A stretch of DNA of 64,000 bases from Ramlibacter tataouinensis (GTDB lineage Bacteria > Pseudomonadota > Gammaproteobacteria > Burkholderiales > Burkholderiaceae_C): positions 2,046,001-2,110,000 of the forward strand of contig NZ_CP010951.1 in assembly GCF_001580455.1 (NCBI RefSeq), in the 5' to 3' direction. Below are positions 8,476 through 15,590 of the stretch, in pieces (the stretch's first letter is position 1; every line of letters begins with the position of its first letter). Below the pieces are notes generated by a model. The model had not been told where the DNA came from. It saw nothing but the letters and a program-made list of their open reading frames with translations, and ran no database searches. A program made the position numbers and the translations under genes.

Positions 8476-9566
8476 CAGAACACCTTGATGCGCTCGGGCA
8501 AGAGCTTGAGCTTGAGCGGTGAGCCGACCGACAGCGACCGCTCCGACAGGTAGTTGAGCGACAGGTAGACCGTCAGCCGGTGCTGGTCGAGCGCCGGCGA
8601 GGCCACCTTCACATGGCAGTACGAACCGAGGAACTCGATCTTCTCGATTTCGGCGTCGAACACATGGGCATCGCCCTCGGCGATGGGCCGCGCCAGCACG
8701 TCTTCCGGCCGCAGGTACACGCGCGCCTCGCGGTCCTCGCCTTCGCAGGGCAGGTGCAGCGCGCCGACGCGCAGCTCGCCGCCGGCGATGCGCGCCGGCA
8801 GCACGTTGACCTTGCCGACGAAATCGGCGACGAAGGGCGAGGCCGGCTCGCGGTAGATATCCAGCGGCGTGCCGGCCTGCTCGATCGCGCCCTGGTTCAT
8901 GACCACGATGCGGTCGGCCACCGACAGCGCCTCTTCCTGGTCGTGGGTGACCATGATGGTGGTGACGCCCACCTTCTGCTGCAGCGCGCGGATCTCCTGG
9001 CGCAGCCGCACGCGCTCCAGCGCATCGAGCGCCGACAGCGGCTCGTCCAGCAGCAGCAGCCCGGGCGAGGTGGCCAGGGCCCGGGCCAGGGCGATGCGCT
9101 GCTGCTGGCCGCCCGAGAGCTGGCCCGGGTACTTCTTCTGGCTGCCGGGCAGCCCGACCAGCTTGAGCAGCTCGGCCACGCGCGCCTCGATCTGCGTGCG
9201 CGGCACCCGGCGATTCACCAGCCCGTAGGCCACGTTGTCGGCCACCGTCAGGTTCGGAAACAGCGCATAGCTCTGGAACACGATGCCGTAGTCGCGCTGC
9301 GCCGGCGGCAGGCGCGAGATATCGCGGCCGTTCTGCCAGACCTCGCCGGAGGTCTGCACCTCCAGCCCGGCGATGATGCGCAGCAGCGTGGTCTTGCCGC
9401 AGCCCGAGGGCCCCAAGAAGCAGACGAACTCGCCCTGGCGGATGCCCAGGTCAATGGCTTGCAGCGCAGTGAATGCGCCGAACTCCTTGTGGATCCGGCG
9501 CAGCTCGATGACATGCGGCGCCGCTGCGCCGTTCGCTGATGATTGAGCGGCGGCTTCCTGCGTCAT
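8475..9566 (-). CDS. phnT: 2-aminoethylphosphonate ABC transporter ATP-binding protein
   Basis: 363 residues. An ABC ATPase domain (about 19-250) has Walker A GPSGCGKTT at 52-60, the signature LSGGQQQR and Walker B LLLLDEPLSALD; a C-terminal TOBE-like substrate or regulatory region of about 100 residues follows. This is the PotA/FbpC type of ATPase that drives binding-protein-dependent uptake. It starts 4 bases after the binding protein gene and overlaps the permease gene by one base. Specificity for AEP is inferred from the neighbours. Confidence 0.94.
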   Translation of the reverse strand: MTQEAAAQSSANGAAAPHVIELRRIHKEFGAFTALQAIDLGIRQGEFVCFLGPSGCGKTTLLRIIAGLEVQTSGEVWQNGRDISRLPPAQRDYGIVFQSYALFPNLTVADNVAYGLVNRRVPRTQIEARVAELLKLVGLPGSQKKYPGQLSGGQQQRIALARALATSPGLLLLDEPLSALDALERVRLRQEIRALQQKVGVTTIMVTHDQEEALSVADRIVVMNQGAIEQAGTPLDIYREPASPFVADFVGKVNVLPARIAGGELRVGALHLPCEGEDREARVYLRPEDVLARPIAEGDAHVFDAEIEKIEFLGSYCHVKVASPALDQHRLTVYLSLNYLSERSLSVGSPLKLKLLPERIKVF

Positions 9567-9570
9567 GCGA

Positions 9571-10614
9571 TCAGGGGCTGCGCTTTTCGCTCTTGCTGTC
9601 GTAGCGCTTGGTCCACTCGGCCAGGATGCGCTCGCGGTTCTCGGCGGCCCAGCCGAAGTCCATCTTCACCAGGCGCGCTTCATAGTCCTTGGGCACGTTG
9701 GGCAGCGGCGCCGCCACGCCCGGCTGCGCGGTGATGGCGAAGTTCTTGCCGTACAGCAGCATGGCGTCCTTGCTCGACGCCCAGTCGGCCAGCTTCTTGG
9801 CGGCCTCGAGCTTCTTGGTGCCCTTGTGGATGGCGAAGGCCTCCAGGTCCCAGCCCAGGCCTTCCTTGGGGAACACCAGGTCGATCGGCGCGCCCTTGGC
9901 CTTGTTGCTGTTGGCGCGGTACTCGAAGGAGATGCCCATCACGTACTCGCCGGAGGCCGCCATGTTGCAGGGCTTGGAGCCGGAATGGGTGTACTGCGCG
10001 ATGTTCTCGTGCAATGCGTCCATGTACTTCCAGCCGCCGCCCTTGCCGCCGTCGTCGCCGAACAGCGAGAGCCAGGCCGTCACGTCGAAGTAGCCGGTGC
10101 CGCTGGAGGCCGGGTTGGGCATCACGATCTGGCCCTTGTAGACCGGCTTGGCCAGGTCTTTCCAGGTCTCCGGCTTGGGCAGGTTGCGCTTCTGCGCTTC
10201 GACGGTGTTGAAGCACACCGTGGCGCCCCACACGTCCATGCCCCACCAGGCCGGCGGCTTCTTCTTGTCGCGGTACTGGCTCATGATCGCGTCCAGGTTC
10301 AGCGGCGCGTAGGGCTCGAGCATGCCGTTCTTGTCCATCAGCGCCAGGCTGGTGGCCGCCACACCCATCACCACGTCCGCCTGCGGGTTGGCCTTTTCGG
10401 CCAGCAGCTTGGCGGTGATCACGCCGGTGGAATCGCGCACCCACTTCAACTCGATCTCCGGATGGAGCTTGTTGAAGCCTTCCTGGTAGGCCTTGAGCTG
10501 GTCGGTCTCCAGCGCGGTGTAGACCAGCAGTTGGGTCTTCTGCGCGAAGGCGGCGGCCGCGAAGGCCGCCAGGCCGAGCACGAGGGTGGTTTTCAGGGCG
10601 AGGGACGAACGCAT
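9571..10614 (-). CDS. phnS: 2-aminoethylphosphonate ABC transporter periplasmic substrate-binding protein
   Basis: 347 residues with a Sec signal peptide (about 1-24, ending AAFAQ) and a mature protein of the iron/spermidine-type binding fold (LLVYTALE opening the first lobe). First gene of the leftward operon; a good Shine-Dalgarno (AGGAG, about 10626-10622) lies 7 bases before the ATG. It captures AEP in the periplasm for the PhnU/PhnT importer. Family assignment is strong; the AEP ligand is inferred from the operon with phnW. Confidence 0.92.
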   Translation of the reverse strand: MRSSLALKTTLVLGLAAFAAAAFAQKTQLLVYTALETDQLKAYQEGFNKLHPEIELKWVRDSTGVITAKLLAEKANPQADVVMGVAATSLALMDKNGMLEPYAPLNLDAIMSQYRDKKKPPAWWGMDVWGATVCFNTVEAQKRNLPKPETWKDLAKPVYKGQIVMPNPASSGTGYFDVTAWLSLFGDDGGKGGGWKYMDALHENIAQYTHSGSKPCNMAASGEYVMGISFEYRANSNKAKGAPIDLVFPKEGLGWDLEAFAIHKGTKKLEAAKKLADWASSKDAMLLYGKNFAITAQPGVAAPLPNVPKDYEARLVKMDFGWAAENRERILAEWTKRYDSKSEKRSP

Positions 10615-10715
10615 GAGTGGGACTCCTACAAACAGTGAAGAACGCTTGCGGACCGCCGGTGACCCTGTGACGACAACGCTGTCACTCCTCCCCGACCATG
10701 GGCACCTCGCGGTTG

Positions 10716-10744
10716 ATTTAACGTCGCGCTGGATATGCTGTCAA
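10716..10744 (-). promoter_or_regulatory. phnS: Predicted sigma-70 promoter of the leftward phnSTUW operon
   Basis: On the minus strand a perfect -35 TTGACA (10744-10739) is followed after exactly 17 bases by a -10-like TTAAAT (10721-10716). Transcription would start near 10709 and leave a 5' leader of about 95 nt before phnS. The -35 lies 12 bases from the palindrome thought to bind the GntR regulator. Predicted by eye only. Confidence 0.5.
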
Positions 10745-10756
10745 TTGTTTTTTGCA

Positions 10757-10770
10757 GATTGTTGACAATC
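10757..10770. promoter_or_regulatory. Candidate GntR/FCD operator between the divergent phn operons
   Basis: GATTGTTGACAATC has 6-bp inverted arms (GATTGT and ACAATC) around TG. The core TTGTTGACAA resembles the TNGTNNNACNA-type sites recognised by FadR/FCD GntR regulators. It overlaps the -35 of the rightward promoter and lies just upstream of the leftward promoter, so one bound dimer could repress both. Confidence 0.5.
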
Positions 10771-10789
10771 CCCGCGATGCTGCTTTAAT
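10762..10789 (+). promoter_or_regulatory. Predicted sigma-70 promoter of the rightward operon, possibly giving a leaderless mRNA
   Basis: Perfect -35 TTGACA at 10762-10767, 16-base spacer, then TTTAAT at 10784-10789 (5 of 6 matches to TATAAT). A start site 7 bases after the -10 falls on or within a base or two of the regulator's ATG at 10796. No usable Shine-Dalgarno precedes that ATG (only AGGG, one base away), which fits a leaderless transcript. Confidence 0.5.
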
Positions 10790-10795
10790 CAGGGC

Positions 10796-11527
10796 ATGAA
10801 TGCCGTCGCGCATCCCACGATCGCACTGCTTCAGAGCAGTTCGCTCACGAGCGTGGTGCAGCAGGAGATCGAGCGCGCCATCCTGCAGGGCGAATACGCG
10901 CCCGGCAGCAAGCTGATCGAAGCCACCCTGGCGCAGAAGATGGGCGTGTCGCGCGGCCCCGTGCGCGAAGCCTTCCGCATGCTGGACGAAGCCGGCCTGG
11001 TGCGCACCGAGAAGAACCGCGGGGTGTTCGTGCGCGACATCCCGATCGACGAGGCGGTGGAGATCTTCGACCTGCGCGCCGCCATGGACGAACTGGTGGG
11101 GCGCCGGCTCGCCGCCAGCATCACGCCGGCCCAGCTCAAGGAGCTCAAGGGCCTGGTGGACGCGATGGAAAAGGCGGTGAAGGCGCAGGACGCCTACCAG
11201 TACCACCTGCTGAACCTCAAGTTCCACGACCGCCTGGTCGAGATGGCCGGCAACGGCAAGCTGACCGCGATCTATCGCAAGCTGATCAAGGAGCTGTCGC
11301 TGTTCCGGCGCCTGAACCTGGCCGACGGCTGGCTGCTGCCGATCTCCGCCGGCGAGCACCGCCAGATCATCAAGGCGATCGCCTCGGGTGACCCGGAGGC
11401 GGCCGGCAAGGCCCTGTTCGAGCATGTGATGGAAAGCAAGCAGCGCACGATCGAGAACGACCTGCGGCGCCGCGAGCGGGCGCAGGCCGCCAACGCCCGG
11501 AAGGTTCCCCGTGCTGCACGTCAATAA
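10796..11527 (+). CDS. phnR: GntR-family (FadR/FCD) transcriptional regulator of phosphonate use
   Basis: 243 residues: N-terminal winged helix (about 15-80, with the GntR recognition segment TLAQKMGVSRGPVREAFRML) and a C-terminal all-helical FCD ligand-binding domain (about 85-225) whose conserved Asp and His residues may bind metal and ligand. First gene of the rightward operon, facing phnS, so it probably regulates both operons and itself. The symbol follows Burkholderiales usage for phosphonate-linked GntR regulators; the effector, perhaps AEP or phosphonoacetaldehyde, is unknown. Confidence 0.9.
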   Translation: MNAVAHPTIALLQSSSLTSVVQQEIERAILQGEYAPGSKLIEATLAQKMGVSRGPVREAFRMLDEAGLVRTEKNRGVFVRDIPIDEAVEIFDLRAAMDELVGRRLAASITPAQLKELKGLVDAMEKAVKAQDAYQYHLLNLKFHDRLVEMAGNGKLTAIYRKLIKELSLFRRLNLADGWLLPISAGEHRQIIKAIASGDPEAAGKALFEHVMESKQRTIENDLRRRERAQAANARKVPRAARQ

Positions 11528-12728
11528 GCGCGACTATCAACTGCCGTTGCAACCCACCGTGGTGGTCTGCGTGGACGGCTGCGAGCCCGACTACATCGCG
11601 CAGGTCGTGGCCGCCGGCCAGGCACCCTGGCTGAAGCGAACGCTGGCCGAGGGCACCGGCCTGGTGGCCGATTGCGTGGTGCCCAGCTTCACCAACCCGA
11701 ACAACCTTTCCATCGTGACCGGCGCGCCGCCCAGCGTGCACGGCATCTGCGGCAATTACCTGTTCGACATGGCCAGCGGCGAAGAGGTCATGATGAACGA
11801 CCCGAAATGGCTGCGCGCGCCCAGCGTGCTGGCCGCCCTGTCCGAGGCCGGTCGGCGCGTGGCCGTGGTGACGGCCAAGGACAAGCTGCGCCGGCTGCTG
11901 GGCCATGGCGTGCGCGGGGGCATCTGCTTCTCCTCGGAAAAGGCCAACCAGGTCACCCAGGAAGAGAACGGCATCACCGATGTGCTCGGGCTGGTGGGCC
12001 GCCCGGTGCCGGATGTCTACAGCGCCGAGCTGTCGGAGTTCGTGTTCGCCGCCGGCGTGCAGCTGATGGCGAAGCATCGGCCCGACGTGATGTACCTGTC
12101 GACCACCGACTACGTGCAGCACAAGCACGCGCCGGGCACGCCGCAGGCCAACGCCTTCTACGCCATGATGGACGGCTACCTGGGGCAGCTGGACGCGGCC
12201 GGCTGCCTGATCGCGCTCACCGCCGACCACGGCATGAATGCCAAGGTGGGCCTGGACGGCGCGCCCGACGTGATCTACCTGCAGGACTGGTTCGACCGCG
12301 AACTGGGCGCGGGCCAGGCGCGCGTGATCCTGCCCATCACCGACCCCTACGTGGTGCACCACGGCGCGCTCGGCTCCTTCGCCACGGTGTACCTGCCCGA
12401 AGGCGTCGCGCCCAGCCAGGTCATGCCGGCCCTGCAGCGCCTGCGCGGCATGGAGCTGGTGCTGGAGCGCGCCGCGGCGGCGCAGCGCTTCGAACTCCCG
12501 GCCGACCGCATCGGCGACATCGTCTGCGTCTCCGAGCGCTCCACCGTGATCGGCAGCAGCGCCAGCCGGCACGACCTGTCGGGGCTGGACGCGCCGCTGC
12601 GCTCGCACGGCGGCATCAGCGAGCAGCGCGTGCCCCTGATCCTCAACCGCAAGCTGCGCGGCTTCGACTCCAGCCGGCGGCTGCGCAACTTCGACGCCTT
12701 CGAGCTGGCGCTGAACCATGCGCAATAG
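11511..12728 (+). CDS. phnA: Phosphonoacetate hydrolase
   Basis: 405 residues, alkaline-phosphatase superfamily with two zinc ions. It cleaves the C-P bond of phosphonoacetate to acetate and phosphate. Visible landmarks: metal Asp22 in CVDGCEP, nucleophile Thr61 in SFTNPNNLS, the STTDYVQHKHAPG ligand segment and TADHGMN. The GTG start at 11511 lies inside the 3' end of the regulator gene (17-base overlap) and has a GGAAGG Shine-Dalgarno at 11499-11504; no other suitable start is near. phnY follows with an 11-base overlap. Not to be confused with the zinc-ribbon protein also called PhnA in E. coli. Confidence 0.96.
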   Translation: MLHVNKRDYQLPLQPTVVVCVDGCEPDYIAQVVAAGQAPWLKRTLAEGTGLVADCVVPSFTNPNNLSIVTGAPPSVHGICGNYLFDMASGEEVMMNDPKWLRAPSVLAALSEAGRRVAVVTAKDKLRRLLGHGVRGGICFSSEKANQVTQEENGITDVLGLVGRPVPDVYSAELSEFVFAAGVQLMAKHRPDVMYLSTTDYVQHKHAPGTPQANAFYAMMDGYLGQLDAAGCLIALTADHGMNAKVGLDGAPDVIYLQDWFDRELGAGQARVILPITDPYVVHHGALGSFATVYLPEGVAPSQVMPALQRLRGMELVLERAAAAQRFELPADRIGDIVCVSERSTVIGSSASRHDLSGLDAPLRSHGGISEQRVPLILNRKLRGFDSSRRLRNFDAFELALNHAQ

Positions 12729-14187
12729 GTCCAGCCCCGCCGCCGAATTCATTCACGAGCACCAGCTCGATGCCATGCGCATCGCCGGCCGGCGCGTGGG
12801 CGCGGGCCGCGAGAGCGTGATCGGGGTATCCAACCCGTACACCGGTGAGCGGCTCGGCAGCGTGCCCAAGGCAAGCGTCGGTGAGGTGCGCGAGGCGTTC
12901 GCCGCCGCAGCCGCTTTCAAGGCGCGGCTGACGCGCTTCGAGCGCGCCGCCATCCTGAACCAGGCGGCGGCAATCGTGCGCGAGCGCGCCAGCGAGATTT
13001 CCGCGCTGATCACCGCCGAGTCCGGGCTGTGCGTGAAGGACTCGATGTACGAAACCGGCCGGGTGGCCGACGTGCTGCTGTTCGGCGCCACCGAGGTGCT
13101 GCGCGACGACGGGCAGATTTTCAGCTGCGACCTGACGCCGCAGGGCAAGAAGCGGCGCGTGTACACGCAGCGCGCGCCGCTGCTGGGCGCGATCAGCGCG
13201 ATCACGCCCTTCAACCACCCGATGAACCAGGTCGCGCACAAGGTGGTGCCCAGCGTGGCCACCAACAACCGGATGGTGCTCAAGCCCTCGGAGAAGGTGC
13301 CGTTCTCGGCGATCCTGTTCGCCGACATCCTGTACGAGGCCGGGCTGCCCCCGGCGATGCTGTCCATCGTCACCGGCGATCCGCGCGAGATCGCCGACGA
13401 GCTGATCACCAACGAAGCGGCCGACCTGGTGACCTTCACCGGCGGCGTGGCGATCGGCAAGCACATCGCCGCGCGCGCCGGCTACCGGCGCATCGTGCTC
13501 GAGCTCGGGGGCAACGATCCCCTCATCGTGATGGAGGACGCCGACCTCGAGGAAGCCTCCACGCTGGCGGTGCAGGGCTCGTACAAGAACTCGGGCCAGC
13601 GCTGCACCGCGATCAAGCGCATGCTGGTGCACGAGTCGGTGGCGGCGGAGTTCACCGAGCGCGTCGTGGCCAAGACCCAGGCCTGGAAGCACGGCGACCC
13701 CGGCGACCCGGGCATGGACATGGGCACGGTGATCGACGAGGCGGCCGCCCGGCTGTTCGAGGCGCGCGTCGAGGAGGCGCTGGCCCAGGGCGCGCGCCTG
13801 CTGGCCGGCCAGCGGCGCGAAGGCGCGCTGTTCGCGCCCACCGTGCTCGACCGCGTGCGGCCCGAGATGACCGTGGTGCGCGAAGAGACCTTCGGCCCGG
13901 TGTCGCCCATCCTCACCTTCCGCCATATCGACGAAGCGATCGCGCTGTCGAACGGCACCGCCTACGGCCTGTCGAGCTCGGTGTGCACCAACCGCCTCGA
14001 CTACATCACCCGCTTCGTCGACGAGCTGCAGGTGGGCACGGTGAACGTGCGCGAGGTGCCCGGCTACCGGCTGGAGCTCACGCCCTTCGGAGGCATCAAG
14101 GACTCCGGCCTGGGCTACAAGGAAGGCGTGCAGGAGGCGATGAAGAGCTTCACCAACCTCAAGACCTACTCGCTGCCATGGCACTGA
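12718..14187 (+). CDS. phnY: Phosphonoacetaldehyde dehydrogenase
   Basis: 489 residues, ALDH superfamily. It oxidises phosphonoacetaldehyde (from PhnW) to phosphonoacetate (for PhnA) with NAD. General base Glu262 in LELGGND and nucleophile Cys296 in NSGQRCT are present; NHPMNQVAHKVVP matches the PhnY type known from Sinorhizobium meliloti. The start lies within the last codons of phnA and the end overlaps the HD-domain gene by 10 bases, so translation is tightly coupled. Confidence 0.96.
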   Translation: MRNRSSPAAEFIHEHQLDAMRIAGRRVGAGRESVIGVSNPYTGERLGSVPKASVGEVREAFAAAAAFKARLTRFERAAILNQAAAIVRERASEISALITAESGLCVKDSMYETGRVADVLLFGATEVLRDDGQIFSCDLTPQGKKRRVYTQRAPLLGAISAITPFNHPMNQVAHKVVPSVATNNRMVLKPSEKVPFSAILFADILYEAGLPPAMLSIVTGDPREIADELITNEAADLVTFTGGVAIGKHIAARAGYRRIVLELGGNDPLIVMEDADLEEASTLAVQGSYKNSGQRCTAIKRMLVHESVAAEFTERVVAKTQAWKHGDPGDPGMDMGTVIDEAAARLFEARVEEALAQGARLLAGQRREGALFAPTVLDRVRPEMTVVREETFGPVSPILTFRHIDEAIALSNGTAYGLSSSVCTNRLDYITRFVDELQVGTVNVREVPGYRLELTPFGGIKDSGLGYKEGVQEAMKSFTNLKTYSLPWH

Positions 14188-14735
14188 GCCTGGCCGACAT
14201 CGAACAGCTGTTTGCCGCCCGCGGCGCGGAGCAATACAGCGGCGAGCCGGTGACGCAGCTGGAACACGCCTTGCAGTGCGCGGCGCTGGCCGAGCAGGAA
14301 GGGGCGGACGACGAACTGGTGACCGCGGCCTTGCTGCACGACCTGGGCCACCTGCTGCACGACCTGGGCGCGACGCCCACGCTGCAGGGCGTGGACGACC
14401 TGCACCAGTTCCGCGCGCTGCCCTTTCTGCGCGGCGGCTTCGGTGCCGGCGTGCTGGACCCGATCCGGCTGCACGTGGAGGCCAAGCGCTACCTGTGCGC
14501 GGTGCGCCCGGCGTACTTCGCGGCGCTGTCCCAGGATTCCAAACGCTCGCTCGCGCTCCAGGGCGGCATCTTCAGCGAGGACCAGGCCAAGGCCTTCATC
14601 CGGCGCGAGGGCGCGGCGCAGGCGGTGCGGCTGCGCGAGTGGGACGACCTGGCCAAGACCCCGGGCCTGCCGACACCGCCGCTGCCGCATTTCCTCGAGC
14701 GCGCCGGGCGCTGCGTGCTGGCCGTGGCGGCATGA
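14178..14735 (+). CDS. HD-domain mixed-valent diiron oxygenase of the PhnZ family
   Basis: 185 residues. PhnZ cleaves (R)-2-amino-1-hydroxyethylphosphonate with O2 to glycine and phosphate. All residues I know from PhnZ have counterparts here with a near-constant offset: gating Tyr20 and Glu23 (QYSGE), iron ligands His30, His54, Asp55, His76, His99 and Asp156 or 157, and substrate Lys103. The ATG at 14178 lies within the last codons of phnY (10-base overlap). The companion 2-oxoglutarate oxygenase that makes the hydroxylated substrate in the PhnY*Z pathway is absent from this window. Either the substrate is supplied from outside or this homologue acts on a related aminophosphonate. Confidence 0.88.
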   Translation: MALSLADIEQLFAARGAEQYSGEPVTQLEHALQCAALAEQEGADDELVTAALLHDLGHLLHDLGATPTLQGVDDLHQFRALPFLRGGFGAGVLDPIRLHVEAKRYLCAVRPAYFAALSQDSKRSLALQGGIFSEDQAKAFIRREGAAQAVRLREWDDLAKTPGLPTPPLPHFLERAGRCVLAVAA

Positions 14736-15577
14736 CGCTCACCTGGCCGGTCGCCGCGGCAGTGCTGTTCGGCGCCCTGCTGCACGCGAGCTGGAACGCG
14801 CTGGTCAAGTCCAGTCACGACAAGGCGCTGGACACCGCCACCATCCACCTGGTCGGCTCGCTGGTGGCGCTGCCCCTGGCGCTGCTGCTCGGCTGGCCGG
14901 CTGCCGCCTCCTGGCCCTACATCCTGGCCTCGGTGGTGATCCACATCGGCTACTACATCGCCCTCACCGGCGCCTACAAGCACGGCGAGCTCGGGCTCAC
15001 CTATCCGCTGATGCGCGGCACCGCGCCGCTGCTGGTGGCTTTGTCGGCGTCAATGACGGTGGGCGAGACGCTGTCGCCGCTGGCCTGGGCCGGGGTGCTG
15101 GGGGTCAGTTGCGGCGTGCTGGCGCTGGGCCTGTCGCGCCATGCCCTGGATTCGCCGCGCGCGGTCGGCTTCGCACTGGCGAACGCGGTGGTGATCGCCC
15201 TGTACACCGTGGTGGACGCACTGGGGGCGCGCGCCAGCGGCAATCCGCTGCAGTACGTGGTGGCGCTGTTCGTGCTGGACGGCTGGCCGTTCGCGCTGAT
15301 GGTGCTGGCGCGCCGCGGCGGCGCCACCGCCTGGCCCTATGTGCAGCGGCGCTGGCCGGTGGCCTTGGTGGCCGCCAGTGCCTCGCTCGGCTCCTATGGC
15401 ATCGCGCTGTGGGCGATGACGCGCGCGCCGGTGGCCACCGTCGCCGCCCTGCGCGAGACCTCGGTGCTGTTCGCCGCGCTGCTCGGCACCTGGTTCCTCA
15501 AGGAAGCCTTCAGCCTGCGGCGCGCCGTCGGCACCGCCGCCATCGTCGGCGGCGTGATGGCGCTGCGTCTCGGCTAG
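14732..15577 (+). CDS. EamA/DMT-type inner-membrane transporter linked to phosphonate use
   Basis: 281 residues with about ten hydrophobic helices in two EamA-like halves (about 1-135 and 140-281). ATGA overlap with the HD-domain gene. Proteins of this kind recur in phosphonate operons of Burkholderiales and have been named phosphonate-utilisation-associated membrane proteins (recalled, not searched). It may export a product such as alanine or glycine, or carry a phosphonate; direction and substrate are unknown. Confidence 0.85.
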   Translation: MTLTWPVAAAVLFGALLHASWNALVKSSHDKALDTATIHLVGSLVALPLALLLGWPAAASWPYILASVVIHIGYYIALTGAYKHGELGLTYPLMRGTAPLLVALSASMTVGETLSPLAWAGVLGVSCGVLALGLSRHALDSPRAVGFALANAVVIALYTVVDALGARASGNPLQYVVALFVLDGWPFALMVLARRGGATAWPYVQRRWPVALVAASASLGSYGIALWAMTRAPVATVAALRETSVLFAALLGTWFLKEAFSLRRAVGTAAIVGGVMALRLG

Positions 15578-15590
15578 GGACCCATCTCTC

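Noticed and set aside
10665..10685. CTGTGAC and CTGTCAC resembling a Pho box upstream of phnS
   Set aside because: The two halves are 14 bases apart start to start instead of 11, and the site lies downstream of the predicted transcription start.
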